Positions 9,074-19,835 are shown, counted from the first letter of the stretch. The stretch is DNA of 32,151 bases from Candidatus Opitulatrix cubana (GCA_031283665.1 JAITBJ010000048.1:1-32151), one strand, 5' to 3'. Program-made: numbers and translations. Notes: generated from the sequence alone by a model not told the origin.

Positions 9074-10963
9074 ATGGCTACAGATTATGCTAGTATAGGC
9101 GACAAAATATATGAAAAAATTGGTGGAATATCAAATGTAAAAAAAGTCTATTATTGTATGACTCGTGTGAGAGTTCAGCTTCACAATTTAGATAAAGTAG
9201 ATGATAATGCAATTAAAGCAGTTGATGGCGTTTTGGGATTAGTTAGAGATGCTGACACTATTCAAGTGATTGTGGGACCAGGCAAATCGGTCAAAATAGC
9301 AGAAGCAATGGCTAAAAAAGCTGGCGTGAAAACAGGAGAGGAAATCAAGCAGAGTGGTCTAAATAACCCTGATGAACTTGATGTGAAAAGCCTTGCTGCT
9401 AAAACAAAAGCAGATATAAAGTCTAAACAGAAGCAAAGTAAAGCAAAAGCAGCTTTGAAAATTATTTCAGCTGTGTTTATACCCCTGATACCAGGAATGG
9501 TTGGTGCTGGTTTAATAGCTGGTATAGGTTCTGTACTGTCTAATATGATTACAGGGCATCAGATATCTGGCGAGCCATGGATGACTATTGTGATGCTTAC
9601 TTCTCTTGTACAAAAGTCATTTTTTGCATATTTAGTTATTTTTTGTGGAATAAATGCTGCAAAAGAGTTTGGCGGCACACCTGTGATAGGTGGAATTGTA
9701 GGCTCTTTAACACTTTTGACGGGATTATCAGGCGACAATGCGATCACAAATATATTTGATGGTAAGCCTTTGCAAGCTGGGTATGGTGGGATTATCGCTG
9801 TGCTTGTTGCTGTTTGGCTATCTAGCCTTTTAGAGAAGTTTTGCAGAAAATGGGTGCCTGATGCAGTTGATATAATTATCACTCCTACAATAGTTTTATT
9901 AGTTATGACAGGCGTGCAAATCTTACTTATTATGCCCCTTGCTGGCACAGTTTCTTATTGGCTAGTTTTTGTTATTAATTGGGTACTCAATGTTGGCGGT
10001 GCGTTTTCTGGTTTTGTGCTTGGTGCTACTTTTTTGCCTATGGTGATGCTTGGACTTCATCAAATTTTGACTCCTATTCATTTAGAAATGATAAGCTCTT
10101 TAGGTTTCACACCTCTTCTTCCTGTTCTTGCAATGGCTGGTGCAGGACAAGTGGGCGCTGCATTTGGTTTGATTATTAGATGCAAAAAGAATAAAGAACT
10201 TATGAATCTGATTAAAGGAGCTTTGCCTGTTGGCATTTTGGGAATTGGAGAGCCTCTTATTTATGGTGTGACCTTGCCACTTGGAAGACCTTTTATCACA
10301 GCGTGCTTAGGAGGAGGTATAGGGGGTGCTGTGATAGGCGGTATGCCAGGTATGATAGGGTCTACAGCAATTGGTCCATCAGGTGTGGCTCTAATTCCGC
10401 TTATTGCTGACGGAAGATGGCTTGGATATATTGCAGGGCTTTTATCAGCATATTTAGGTGGTATGCTTCTAACAGCGTTTTTCGGGATTCCAAAAGATAT
10501 TAAAGGTGTGAAAACTAGTGAGACTATATATTCTGTAGCAGATGGTGAAGTAGTAGATTTGCAAAATGTGCCAGATAAAACCTTTTCAGAAAAGATAATG
10601 GGTGAGGGTGTGGCTGTGAAGCTAAATGACCGAAAAATAGTGGCTCCAGCCGATGGGGTAATCACTTCATTTTTAGACTCTTATCATGCTTTTACTTTGA
10701 CCACCGATAAAGGCATTAATATATTGGTTCATATAGGCATTGATACTGTGAAATTAGCAGGCGAGGGATTTAAGCCGTTTGTAAAGCAGGGAGATAAGGT
10801 GAAAAAAGGTCAAACTGTTTTAGAAGTTAATTTAGATTTTTTGCGTGAAAAAGGTTTTGATACTATAACGCCTATAATACTTTTAGATTTAGAAAAAGAT
10901 GTGAAAGTAAAAGAGCATTTAGGTGATGCTAAAGCTGGAAAAACACCAGTTATAAATATATAG
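9074..10963 (+). CDS. PTS sugar transporter EIIBCA
   Basis: EIIB YYCMTRVRVQLHNLDKVDD; EIIC with GIGEPLIYGVTLPLGRPF; EIIA(Glc-like) PADGVITSF...ILVHIGIDTVKLAGEGFKPFVKQGDKVKKGQ. Confidence 0.93.
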   Translation: MATDYASIGDKIYEKIGGISNVKKVYYCMTRVRVQLHNLDKVDDNAIKAVDGVLGLVRDADTIQVIVGPGKSVKIAEAMAKKAGVKTGEEIKQSGLNNPDELDVKSLAAKTKADIKSKQKQSKAKAALKIISAVFIPLIPGMVGAGLIAGIGSVLSNMITGHQISGEPWMTIVMLTSLVQKSFFAYLVIFCGINAAKEFGGTPVIGGIVGSLTLLTGLSGDNAITNIFDGKPLQAGYGGIIAVLVAVWLSSLLEKFCRKWVPDAVDIIITPTIVLLVMTGVQILLIMPLAGTVSYWLVFVINWVLNVGGAFSGFVLGATFLPMVMLGLHQILTPIHLEMISSLGFTPLLPVLAMAGAGQVGAAFGLIIRCKKNKELMNLIKGALPVGILGIGEPLIYGVTLPLGRPFITACLGGGIGGAVIGGMPGMIGSTAIGPSGVALIPLIADGRWLGYIAGLLSAYLGGMLLTAFFGIPKDIKGVKTSETIYSVADGEVVDLQNVPDKTFSEKIMGEGVAVKLNDRKIVAPADGVITSFLDSYHAFTLTTDKGINILVHIGIDTVKLAGEGFKPFVKQGDKVKKGQTVLEVNLDFLREKGFDTITPIILLDLEKDVKVKEHLGDAKAGKTPVINI

Positions 10964-11051
10964 TTTTTTTATTTTTTTAATAAGTATAACAGGATTGTTA
11001 TTTTTCTGTGATTAGTTATTTTTTCAAAAATGCTATGATAGAATTATATAT

Positions 11052-12263
11052 ATGGCAAGTGCTGACGATTTTGAAGCAGAAGATTTAGAGAATATAGAAT
11101 CTGATGATATTTCTAAACTCATTGAAGAAGATTTAGAAAAAAACATATTTACACCTCTTGATGATGCAGATGCTGATGATATTATTTTAAAAAATGTAAA
11201 AAAGGAAATTGCTACTGATATAGACGAAATTCCTGATTCACAAGAGGAAGAATCTATAGATATAGAAGATGATACACTTTTGCCTGATTTTGATGAAGCG
11301 GCACAGCAAAAATCTGATGCCGAAGAGGCGCGTAATAAAGTTTTAGCTACAGGCACGCGCTCTGACCCTGTTAGAGATTATCTGAAGCAGATTGGTCGTG
11401 TTTCTCTTTTGACTGCTGAAGAAGAGATTGACCTGTCAAAGAGAATTGAAGCTGGTTTATATGCAAAACATCTTATAGAGGAAGAAAAGAAAAAGTATTC
11501 CCCTGCAAAGATGAGAAATATGCGATGGTTAATTAAAGATGGTGTGAGAGCAAAAAATCATTTGCTTGAGGCTAATTTGCGATTAGTGGTTTCACTTGCA
11601 AAGCGCTATACAGGTAGAGGTATGCTTTTTCTGGATTTGATTCAAGAGGGCAATCTTGGATTGATTCGTGCTGTGGAAAAGTTTGATTATGAAAAAGGTT
11701 TCAAGTTTTCTACTTATGCTACATGGTGGATTCGTCAGGCAATTACTCGGTCTATGGCTGATCAGTCAAGAACTATTAGAATACCAGTTCATATGGTGGA
11801 AATTATTAATAAATTATCAAAGCATACTCGTGAACTGACTCAAACTCTTTCAAGAGAGCCAACTGTAAAAGAATTAGCAAAAGTAATGGGCATTACGCCA
11901 TCAAGAGTGACAGAGATTCAAAAATATGGAAGAGAGCCTATTTCACTTCATACGCCTTTAGGAGATGAGGGCGATAATGAAATAGGAGATATTATTGAAG
12001 ATATTGAGGCAATAGCGCAAGAAGATGTGGTTTCTTTTAAACAGAAGCAAAGAATAGTTTCTAATCTTTTAATTAAATTAGACGAAAAAGAGGCAGCAGT
12101 GTTAGCTATGCGATATGGTTTGCAAGATGGGCATATTAGATCATTGGATGAAATTGGAAGAATTTTTGGACTCTCTAAAGAAAGAATTCGTCAGATAGAA
12201 AGCAAAAGTGTTGCAAAGCTTTCCCATCCCTCAAACTCACAAGATTTAGTAGATATATTATAG
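11052..12263 (+). CDS. rpoD: RNA polymerase primary-type sigma-70 factor
   Basis: [94 protein letters not shown]; region 4 [27 protein letters not shown]. Confidence 0.95.
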   Translation: MASADDFEAEDLENIESDDISKLIEEDLEKNIFTPLDDADADDIILKNVKKEIATDIDEIPDSQEEESIDIEDDTLLPDFDEAAQQKSDAEEARNKVLATGTRSDPVRDYLKQIGRVSLLTAEEEIDLSKRIEAGLYAKHLIEEEKKKYSPAKMRNMRWLIKDGVRAKNHLLEANLRLVVSLAKRYTGRGMLFLDLIQEGNLGLIRAVEKFDYEKGFKFSTYATWWIRQAITRSMADQSRTIRIPVHMVEIINKLSKHTRELTQTLSREPTVKELAKVMGITPSRVTEIQKYGREPISLHTPLGDEGDNEIGDIIEDIEAIAQEDVVSFKQKQRIVSNLLIKLDEKEAAVLAMRYGLQDGHIRSLDEIGRIFGLSKERIRQIESKSVAKLSHPSNSQDLVDIL

Positions 12264-12266
12264 ACA

Positions 12267-14132
12267 ATGTCTTCAAACGCAGAAGTCTTTCAAAAAGTTT
12301 TAGACAATCGTTATAAAATAATTGAAAAAATCGCTACAGGCGGTATGGCTGCTGTCTATAGAGCTCATGATCAAAAGTTAGAGCGAGATGTAGCGGTAAA
12401 AATACTACATAAGCATCTGCTAACAGATGAAAGCGGAAAAAACTTTGAGCAGCGTTTTATAAAAGAGGCTAAAGCTGCTGCTTCTCTTATACATCCAAAT
12501 ATAGTGGGCGTTTATGATCAAGGGTCTGATGGCGATGATATTTATTTAGTTATGGAGCTTGTAAAGGGCAGGACGCTTAGAAATCTGCTAAATGAAAAAG
12601 GTAAATTAGATGTGAAAACATCTTTTGCAATTGTAAAAAGCGTTTTAGAAGGTTTGCAAGCGGCACATAAAAAGAATATGGTTCACCGAGATATAAAGCC
12701 TGAAAATGTGATTATTCAAGATAATGGGGTAGTCAAGTTAACTGATTTTGGACTTGCTAGAGTTATGAGTGATTCACATTCTACAGCCACTAACACTGCT
12801 CTTGGCACTGTAGCATATATGTCTCCTGAATTAGTGGAGGCGGGTCAAAGTGTGCTAGCATCTGATATTTATTCTGTAGGAATTATGCTTTTTGAAATGC
12901 TAATTGGCAAAACGCCGTATCAAGAGAGCACACCTTTGCAAATAGCTTTAGATCACGTGAAAAAGTCTGTTCCAAGATTGTTAGATTTAGACTCTTCAAT
13001 TCCTGCACCTGTTAGCGGGCTTGTGGAAGTATTTACTATTAAGGATTGCGAGAATAGGCCTCCGGATGCTCATACAGCTTTGGAGCTTCTTGATAAAGCG
13101 GTAGATGCTATGAACAGCATTCCTGAGATGGACTCTACACAAGTTCTAGATTTAGATCCTACAAAAACAATTATGATGTCATTAGGGGACATGAAAACAA
13201 AAGGAACTAAAAAGAGTAAGGACAAAAAAAGAGCCAGCAAAAAACAAAAAAAGTTTTATATTGTATTAGCTTGTATTCTGGCATTAGCATTAGCGGTTGG
13301 CTCTTTTTTTGTGTGGAATTATTTAGGCCCTGGTGCATATAAAACTATTCCAGGTGATCTTATTGGAAAAACCTATGATGAAGCCAGTTTAGAGTTGCAA
13401 GCGCTTGGAATAAAAGTAGATAGAGCAGAGGATTATTCTGACAAAATTGAAGTTGGAAAGATTATGCAAGTGAAACCTGACGAAAATACTAGTATTAGAT
13501 TCAGAGATGAGACTGCTATTTTAACAGTGTCAAAAGGTATAAAATATATTGATTTTCCGCAAACAGTAAAAGATAAAAAAACATCTGATTTAGTAAGTGA
13601 GTTAACTAGTTTAGGATTTACGAATATAGTTGTTGAAAATGATTATTCTGTGAAAGTGAAAAAAGATTTTTTGATAAAATCATCTGTAAAAGATGGTACG
13701 CGGCTTAGGTGGGATGCAAAAATAGTTTTAACAAATTCAAAAGGTCCAAAGCCTATAACATATCCTGATGTTATAGGTCAAAATGTGGCAACAGCTAAGG
13801 CGGCCCTGCAAGCGATGGGCGTTACGGTAAAAATAAAAACTCAATTTTCAGATACTGTAGAAACGGATTTGGTTATATCGCAAAATCCAGCTGGTGCTGC
13901 TAAAGGGTTTGAGGGTGAAACTATTACTTTAATTGTGTCAGCAGGTCCGCCTATAACTACAGTGCCAAATGTTGTTGGACTATCAGTAAAAGATGCCCAT
14001 AACAAATTGAGTGCTGCAAATTTGAAGTGGTCGGATTCAGGCAGTGCTGTTTTAGGGCTTATTCAAAAGCAAAGCATTTCTGCCGGTAAACAAATCGCAG
14101 TCAATACTGTTATAATACTCACTATTGTGTAG
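12267..14132 (+). CDS. pknB: PASTA-domain serine/threonine protein kinase
   Basis: [44 protein letters not shown] segment; PASTA-like repeats. Confidence 0.94.
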   Translation: MSSNAEVFQKVLDNRYKIIEKIATGGMAAVYRAHDQKLERDVAVKILHKHLLTDESGKNFEQRFIKEAKAAASLIHPNIVGVYDQGSDGDDIYLVMELVKGRTLRNLLNEKGKLDVKTSFAIVKSVLEGLQAAHKKNMVHRDIKPENVIIQDNGVVKLTDFGLARVMSDSHSTATNTALGTVAYMSPELVEAGQSVLASDIYSVGIMLFEMLIGKTPYQESTPLQIALDHVKKSVPRLLDLDSSIPAPVSGLVEVFTIKDCENRPPDAHTALELLDKAVDAMNSIPEMDSTQVLDLDPTKTIMMSLGDMKTKGTKKSKDKKRASKKQKKFYIVLACILALALAVGSFFVWNYLGPGAYKTIPGDLIGKTYDEASLELQALGIKVDRAEDYSDKIEVGKIMQVKPDENTSIRFRDETAILTVSKGIKYIDFPQTVKDKKTSDLVSELTSLGFTNIVVENDYSVKVKKDFLIKSSVKDGTRLRWDAKIVLTNSKGPKPITYPDVIGQNVATAKAALQAMGVTVKIKTQFSDTVETDLVISQNPAGAAKGFEGETITLIVSAGPPITTVPNVVGLSVKDAHNKLSAANLKWSDSGSAVLGLIQKQSISAGKQIAVNTVIILTIV

Positions 14133-14158
14133 TTAAATTACTATTGTGTAGATAAATT
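14121..14158 (+). repeat. Tandem duplication of pknB 3' end including stop
   Basis: ACTATTGTGTAGTTAAATT / ACTATTGTGTAGATAAATT, 18/19 identical. Confidence 0.85.
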
Positions 14159-14214
14159 ATTGGCTAATTTAAATGGGTTTGCATTTTTGTGATAGTTTAT
14201 GCTAGACTGCTATT

Positions 14215-14577
14215 ATGAAATATACTATATCAAACAGGTCGATAGCTTTATGGGTTGTTCTTTCAATTTTAACATGTGGTATATGTTATTTAGTTTGGAT
14301 AGCTATGATAAATAATGAGATTCAAGCTTTGAAAGGTACTAACGAGAGATCTGGTGCAGGAGTTGTGGTACTTGGTATTATTACTTGCCACATTTACACT
14401 CTTTATTGGCTTTATATAACAGGTGCAGATCTTCAAAAAATTGAAATAGATAATAATTTGCAATCAAGAGATGAGAGTGTTGCATATTTGCTATTAGGAT
14501 TGTTTGGTTTTGGTATAGTGTCATTAGCACTTATGCAGCGTAGATTAAATGAAATGGTAGATTTATATTCTGAATAA
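14215..14577 (+). CDS. DUF4234-like multipass membrane protein
   Basis: SIALWVVLSILTCGICYLVWIAMINNEIQAL...GVVVLGIITCHIYTLYWLYITGADLQ. Confidence 0.7.
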   Translation: MKYTISNRSIALWVVLSILTCGICYLVWIAMINNEIQALKGTNERSGAGVVVLGIITCHIYTLYWLYITGADLQKIEIDNNLQSRDESVAYLLLGLFGFGIVSLALMQRRLNEMVDLYSE

Positions 14578-14578
14578 G

Positions 14579-14980
14579 TTGCATACTTTTCAAGCGCATT
14601 TGAGGCATCACACTCATAAAGATTTTTTAGTTGTTATTTGTTTTTTAGTAGCGATTTTAACATTTGGATGGTATTGTCCGTTCTATTATATAACAGGAGT
14701 TCCGTGTCCAGGTTGCTTTGCTACAAGATCATTACTGTCTTTGTTTCAGTTTGATATTTCTAAAGCTTTTTACTATTCTGCAGTAATTCCTTTTTTGCCA
14801 CTTTTTGGTGCTGCAATGATAATTTTTTATATAAAAGATAATAAAAAAGCGTGTAGAATAGTTTTTTATATATTTGCAACTATTTTAGTAGGATATTGGA
14901 TTTATAGATTAATTTTTTGTTTTGGAACAGAGCCGTTTGTGTATAACTATAACAGTCTATTTATAATGATGTTTTTCTAA
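14579..14980 (+). CDS. DUF2752-like membrane protein
   Basis: TTG start; FGWYCPFYYITGVPCPGCFATRSLLSLFQFDISKAFYYS, similar to the PCPGCGxTRA signature. Confidence 0.75.
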   Translation: MHTFQAHLRHHTHKDFLVVICFLVAILTFGWYCPFYYITGVPCPGCFATRSLLSLFQFDISKAFYYSAVIPFLPLFGAAMIIFYIKDNKKACRIVFYIFATILVGYWIYRLIFCFGTEPFVYNYNSLFIMMFF

Positions 14981-15388
14981 TTCTAGTAAAGCAGTTTTTA
15001 TATTTAGTCCTCCAGCATAGCCAACTAGCTTTTTGTTTTGTCCTATAATGCGATGGCACGGAATAACGATAGGGATTTTGTTGCGATTGCATGCCATACC
15101 TACAGCTCGTGCTGCATTAGGTTTGCCAATAGCAATGGCTAAATCTTTATAGCTAGCAGTTTTTCCATAGGGGATTTTTTCCATTTGCTCCCAAACAGAT
15201 TTTTGAAAATCAGTTCCTTCTATTTTGAGCGGTAAACTAAATTTTTTTCGTTTGCCGTTGAAATACTCTTTTAATTGTTTATTTGCTTTTTTAATTAGTG
15301 GGGTAGAGGCTTGCTTTTTATGGGATTTATTACTGTTTTCAAAAAGAATTTCTGAAATAAATCCTTCTTCTTCAATGATGTATAGCAT
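14957..15388 (-). CDS. ogt: Methylated-DNA-[protein]-cysteine S-methyltransferase
   Basis: GTDFQKSVWEQMEKIPYGKTASYKDLAIAIGKPNAARAVGMACNRNKIPIVIPCHRIIG. Start reassigned to ATG at 15388 (MLYIIEEEG) because the longer ORF N-terminus is antisense tRNA sequence. Confidence 0.92.
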   Translation of the reverse strand: MLYIIEEEGFISEILFENSNKSHKKQASTPLIKKANKQLKEYFNGKRKKFSLPLKIEGTDFQKSVWEQMEKIPYGKTASYKDLAIAIGKPNAARAVGMACNRNKIPIVIPCHRIIGQNKKLVGYAGGLNIKTALLELEKHHYK

Positions 15389-15407
15389 TCCAATTTCATC
15401 TAGCACG

Positions 15408-15480
15408 CGCGCCTGACAGGAGTCGAACCTGCAACCTCCTGATCCGTAGTCAGACGCTCTATCCATTGAGCCACAGGCGC
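15408..15480 (-). tRNA. tRNA-Arg (ACG)
   Basis: Reverse complement GCGCCTGTGGCTCAATGGATAGAGCGTCTGACTACGGATCAGGAGGTTGCAGGTTCGACTCCTGTCAGGCGC; anticodon ACG. Confidence 0.95.
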
Positions 15481-15574
15481 ATCTATTTACAGTTTATCAT
15501 GATACAAAATAGTATTAAGATTACAATCATTGTGAATTGAAAATAGTTTTAGAGTTATATGGTATAATGAGATT

Positions 15575-16855
15575 ATGAATGATATAAAAACAGCACCAGA
15601 TACAAAAAATCAAAAAGAACCAAAAGGATATGCAGTTACTTATCCGTTAGCTAACTTCGGATTTATGTTTGCTATATTAACGGGTACGCTTGGAGGTTTA
15701 GCAGTAAAACTTCAACATATTAATAATGGCGATTTATCTGCAGCAACAGCTCAGCTTGCTTTAGTTACAGGCGTAGGTGCTTTGTTTGCATTATTGTCAC
15801 AGCCTTTAGTAGGCAGATTATCTGACAGGACTAGATCTAGATTTGGTATGCGCAGACCTTGGATTTTTGTTGGTTTAATAGGTGCAGCATTATCTTTATT
15901 TTTGGTTGGCTCTGCAGAAGATTTGCCGCTGATACTTGTCGGCTGGTGTGCAGCACAGACTTTTAATAATTTTGTGCAAGCTGCTATAACAGCTACTTTG
16001 CCAGATCAAGTTCCAAAGCATAGACGCGGTATAATTTCAGGACTTGCAGGTATGGTTTCTCCAATTGCAATTCTTTTAGGAGCCATTTCTCTAAATGTGC
16101 TTCATTCTGATTTATTGAGATTTGCTATTCCTGGTTTCGTTAGTTTAATTTTTGGATTACTATTCGTATTTACATTTCGTGACCGTAAACTTGTCGGCGA
16201 AGTTCCACCATTAGATATAAAAGAGTTTTTTACATTATTTGTTTTTAATCCGTTCAAAGAAAAATATCACGATTTGGGATGGGCTTGGCTCTCAAAGTTT
16301 TTAGTGATGTTTGGCTATTGTACAGTGGGAACATATAGTTTGCTTTTGTTGGCCACAAAGTTTGGTATGAGCGTAGAGCAGCAAACGCAATATCATATGT
16401 ATATTAATTTTATCTCAATCATTGCTATGGTAATAATGTCAATAGTGGGCGGAAAATTATCAGATAAATTTGGTAAGCGTCGTCTATTTGTTTGCATTGC
16501 TGGTATTACAACAGCTGTTGGTATTTTGTTTTATGCTGTATCACCACTAATTGACAAAAGCACAGGTATTTTATTAATTTTTATAGGTGCCACATTACTT
16601 GGTCTTGGTATGGGCAATTTTTTTGCTACAGATCAAGCACTTTGTGCAGATGTTTTACCCTCTAAAGAAAATACTGCAAAAGATTTGGGCGTTTTGAATA
16701 TCGCTAATGCTCTTCCACAGTCTATTGCTCCAGCTGTTGCAGGTCCGCTTATTCTTGCAGTTGGAGATAACGGATATACTGTATGGTTTATAATTGGTGC
16801 AATAATTTGCGTTCTTGGAGGAGCAATAGTCTATAAAATTAAGACTGTAAAATAG
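15575..16855 (+). CDS. MFS (GPH-like) sugar transporter
   Basis: ~12 TM segments; GRLSDRTRSRFGMRRPWIFVG and GGKLSDKFGKRRLFV loops; adjacent to GH3. Confidence 0.87.
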   Translation: MNDIKTAPDTKNQKEPKGYAVTYPLANFGFMFAILTGTLGGLAVKLQHINNGDLSAATAQLALVTGVGALFALLSQPLVGRLSDRTRSRFGMRRPWIFVGLIGAALSLFLVGSAEDLPLILVGWCAAQTFNNFVQAAITATLPDQVPKHRRGIISGLAGMVSPIAILLGAISLNVLHSDLLRFAIPGFVSLIFGLLFVFTFRDRKLVGEVPPLDIKEFFTLFVFNPFKEKYHDLGWAWLSKFLVMFGYCTVGTYSLLLLATKFGMSVEQQTQYHMYINFISIIAMVIMSIVGGKLSDKFGKRRLFVCIAGITTAVGILFYAVSPLIDKSTGILLIFIGATLLGLGMGNFFATDQALCADVLPSKENTAKDLGVLNIANALPQSIAPAVAGPLILAVGDNGYTVWFIIGAIICVLGGAIVYKIKTVK

Positions 16856-16882
16856 TTGTTTATTTGAAAGGAATAAAATTCA

Positions 16883-18634
16883 ATGAAAGACTTCGAAGAT
16901 AAAACGCTGTCAGCAGAAAAAAGAGTGGAAGATCTTTTGCCTCGTATGAGTTTAGAAGAAAAAGCTGGAATGCTATTTCAAAATATGTTTGGATGCGGAC
17001 CCGTTGATAAACCGTTTTCACAATTTAATTTGCCACCGGTGAAAGAGCAAATTGAAAATTTAAAAATGAATCATTTTAATTTGATAGGTTCATTAGATAC
17101 TGCAAAAGATATGGCAAAAGTGTATAATGATGCTCAAGAAATAGCTGCTAGCGTAGGACAGGGTATCCCTTTATCAGTTTCTACAGATCCTCGTAATGGT
17201 GTTAGCGATAACCCGTTAGCTGCAATGCTTTCTGGTCCTTTTTCGCAGTGGCCTGAACCATTGGGTTTTGCTGCTTTGAGAGATCCTGAGAGGATCAAGC
17301 AATTTGGAAATATGATACGACAAGAATATAATGCTGTTGGCATTCGTGTGGCACTTCATCCGCAAATTGACTTGTCTACAGAATATCGCTGGCCTAGAAT
17401 TAACGGCACATATGGTGAAGATGCTAATCTTACTAGTAAATTAGGAGTAGCGTATATTCAAGGTTTGCAAACAAATGATTTTGGCTATGAAAGTGTTAGC
17501 GCTATGGCTAAACATTTTCCTGGTGGGGGAGCACAAGGAAATGATGGTGAAGATTCTCATTTTGCATACGGGAAAGATCAAATATATCCAGGTGAAAATT
17601 GGAATTATCATCTTGAACCGTTTAAAGCTGTAATAAAGGCTGGTGTTCGTCAGATGATGCCCTATTATGGTCGTCCAATTGGTACGCATATGGAGGAGGT
17701 TGGTTTTGGTTTTAATAAAGGAGTTTTAACTGATTTATTAAGAAAGGAGCTCGGGTTCACAGGCATTATTTGCACAGATTGGGGCTTGGTGACAGATGCA
17801 GAAGTTTTTGGTAAACCGTTTCCAGCTCGTGCGTGGGGTGCAGAAAATCTCACAGAGGAAGAAAGAGTTTTGAAAATACTTGATGCCGGTGCTGATCAGT
17901 TTGGAGGAGAGAGCAGACCTGATTTGATTATCAAATTGGTAAAAGATGGAAAGCTGGATGAAAAAAGAGTGGATATTTCGGTTTACCGTTTACTTATGGA
18001 AAAGTTTTTGCTAGGACTGTTTGATGAAAAAAGATTTGTAGATATCGATCAGGCAAATAGTTTAGTGAAGACAGCTGAAATCGAGGCAGCATCTTATAAG
18101 GCACAGTCTGAAAGTGTTACTGTTTTGAAAAATGAAGAGTTTTTGCCGTTGAAAAAAGGAATAAATGTTTATTTAGAGGGTATGAATGAAGAAGCTGTGA
18201 GATCTTCCGAATTTGCAAAAGTAGTTGATGTTCCAGAAAAAGCAGATGTGGCTATTCTTCGCGTTGTTGGACCCTATGATCATAACAGAGAGGGTTTTGA
18301 TGCTTTTTTCCATGCAGGAAGTTTAGAGTTTAGCTCTGAAGAAATTGCTCATATTAAAGATATAAGCTCAAAAGTGCCTACAGTAGTTGATATGTATACA
18401 GAGCGCCCTGCTGTTTTGACAAATGTAATTGACTATCCAAGTGCTTGGACTTTGACTTATGGAACTAGTGATAAAGCGTTACTAGATGTGTATTTTGGTG
18501 ATGTGAAGCCTTTAGGAAAGATACCGTTTGATTTGCCAAGAAGTCAAAAAGCGGTAGAAGAATCTCGTGCAGATATGCAATTTGATACAGACAATCCGTT
18601 ATTCAAATTTGGATACGGTCTTATATACCCATAG
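16883..18634 (+). CDS. Glycoside hydrolase family 3 protein
   Basis: VEDLLPRMSLEEKAGMLFQ; SVSAMAKHFPGGG; GFTGIICTDWGLVTDA. Confidence 0.9.
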   Translation: MKDFEDKTLSAEKRVEDLLPRMSLEEKAGMLFQNMFGCGPVDKPFSQFNLPPVKEQIENLKMNHFNLIGSLDTAKDMAKVYNDAQEIAASVGQGIPLSVSTDPRNGVSDNPLAAMLSGPFSQWPEPLGFAALRDPERIKQFGNMIRQEYNAVGIRVALHPQIDLSTEYRWPRINGTYGEDANLTSKLGVAYIQGLQTNDFGYESVSAMAKHFPGGGAQGNDGEDSHFAYGKDQIYPGENWNYHLEPFKAVIKAGVRQMMPYYGRPIGTHMEEVGFGFNKGVLTDLLRKELGFTGIICTDWGLVTDAEVFGKPFPARAWGAENLTEEERVLKILDAGADQFGGESRPDLIIKLVKDGKLDEKRVDISVYRLLMEKFLLGLFDEKRFVDIDQANSLVKTAEIEAASYKAQSESVTVLKNEEFLPLKKGINVYLEGMNEEAVRSSEFAKVVDVPEKADVAILRVVGPYDHNREGFDAFFHAGSLEFSSEEIAHIKDISSKVPTVVDMYTERPAVLTNVIDYPSAWTLTYGTSDKALLDVYFGDVKPLGKIPFDLPRSQKAVEESRADMQFDTDNPLFKFGYGLIYP

Positions 18635-19164
18635 CAATATCTATTTGTTCAGGATTAGTTTGTGCAAAACCTCCTGTATCAACACAGACAGCTCCTGAGA
18701 CCAATTCTTGACCTTTGTATTTTTCAGCGCATGCAAGCATTATCTTTTTATCAGTGCACCTTCTTTTGAAGCCATTTTTATCTACATAATTGCACCCGAA
18801 AGCAGACATATCTAAATTATAATAAGTTAGTTTATGCTCTCCACAATAGCCAACTCCGCCCACTACAGTATTTAAGCACAATTGCATTAAACAGTAGTAT
18901 TGCAAAAGCAAAAATTAAAACAGTTTTCATATCCCGTGTTAGTCTATTATTCTCTTTTATATATGTCATTTTTGGTATAAACCAAATTATCACAAATAGC
19001 ATCACAAAAAGTATCAAAAATATAATAGATAATATATAATTAGAAGTCATAATATGTAAGTTATCAGTTCTTAAAATACCAAAAATGCTAACTGCTGTTT
19101 CACATAGAATTGCTATAATTACAGGTAAAGAACTAATAATTAGTCGTTTATCTACATCGTTCAT
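18621..19164 (-). pseudogene. Possible frameshifted gene: N-terminal multi-TM segment plus C-terminal 3D/DPBB-like domain
   Basis: Two overlapping minus ORFs (18832..19164 and 18621..18911) in different frames. C-terminal part has MTAYD/DTGG-like features: TYYNLDMSAFGC...MLACAEKYKG...VCVDTGGFAQTNPEQIDIAMG. Confidence 0.4.
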
Positions 19165-19200
19165 ATAATGCTCCTTTTGATTGTGAGGTTTACATGATAT

Positions 19201-19245
19201 AAAAATACAGTTTACACTAAAAATTGAGTTTAAACTGTATATAAA
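19201..19245 (-). terminator. Candidate intrinsic terminator downstream of the 19252..19707 gene
   Basis: On the minus strand ATACAGTTTA-16 nt-TAAACTGTAT then TTTTTAT; perfect 10-bp arms at 19205-19214/19231-19240. Confidence 0.5.
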
Positions 19246-19251
19246 CGCGTT

Positions 19252-19707
19252 TTAGTCTTTGGCATTGGCCATAACGATTATTAATTTGATAAAATCAGCA
19301 TCCTGTATAAGATTGCCCACAACAAAATTATCAACAGATTCTCTATCAGATTTTTTATTTTCATCTGTTTTTTCAAATAAATCGGAAGCAGGACCATTCA
19401 TTTTTGTTAAAATCTCTTTTTTGAATTCAGCATCGACTGTGTAACCCTTCTTTTTCAGTTCATTATATACTAGTAATCCTTCTTTTCTTTCATATTTCTT
19501 TGGATCTAATATAGGTAATGAACTATCTTGGGGCGGAACACTGGAAACAGCATTTGTAGGATTATCTTCTGGTTTATTTACGTCTTGATTAGAATTACCA
19601 ATAGCTCCGATGCCAGAACCAAATATTATTATAATTATGAGCCAAAACCACCATCTTTTTAATATACTTTTTTTTGGTTTTGCATCATTGTTGTTTGTTT
19701 TTGCCAT
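19252..19707 (-). CDS. Hypothetical single-TM protein
   Basis: KRWWFWLIIIIIFGSGIGAIG hydrophobic segment, polar extracytoplasmic domain; SD aaaggag. Confidence 0.7.
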   Translation of the reverse strand: MAKTNNNDAKPKKSILKRWWFWLIIIIIFGSGIGAIGNSNQDVNKPEDNPTNAVSSVPPQDSSLPILDPKKYERKEGLLVYNELKKKGYTVDAEFKKEILTKMNGPASDLFEKTDENKKSDRESVDNFVVGNLIQDADFIKLIIVMANAKD

Positions 19708-19774
19708 TTTAGCTCCTTTAGTTTAATTTTACTAATAGCATTTTACTATCTATCACTATGCTACCACCGTTCTA

Positions 19775-19782
19775 CCCCCCCC
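19775..19782. repeat. C8 homopolymer tract between divergent membrane-protein genes
   Basis: tctaCCCCCCCCtaatt between starts at 19707(-) and 19836(+). Confidence 0.8.
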
Positions 19783-19835
19783 TAATTGATTCACACTTTA
19801 TAACATTTTTGTTATATTTGTGATAGCCTGAATAT

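Noticed and set aside
9559-10665. ORFs 9559..9948(-), 9577..9759(+), 9979..10179(+), 10261..10665(-)
   Set aside because: Alternative-frame ORFs inside the PTS EIIBCA gene with low-complexity or Cys/Trp-rich unnatural composition.
10964-11000. T-rich stretch after the PTS gene as an intrinsic terminator
   Set aside because: No convincing GC-containing stem precedes the T runs.
11033-11356. Minus Ser-rich ORF over the start of rpoD
   Set aside because: Serine runs are the complement of Asp/Glu codons in the acidic sigma N-terminus.
15389-15466. N-terminal 26 aa of the 169-aa MGMT ORF (MDRASDYGSGGCRFDSCQARVLDEIG)
   Set aside because: This is the antisense-free read-in from the tRNA-Arg gene on the same strand; the conserved protein fits an ATG start at 15388.
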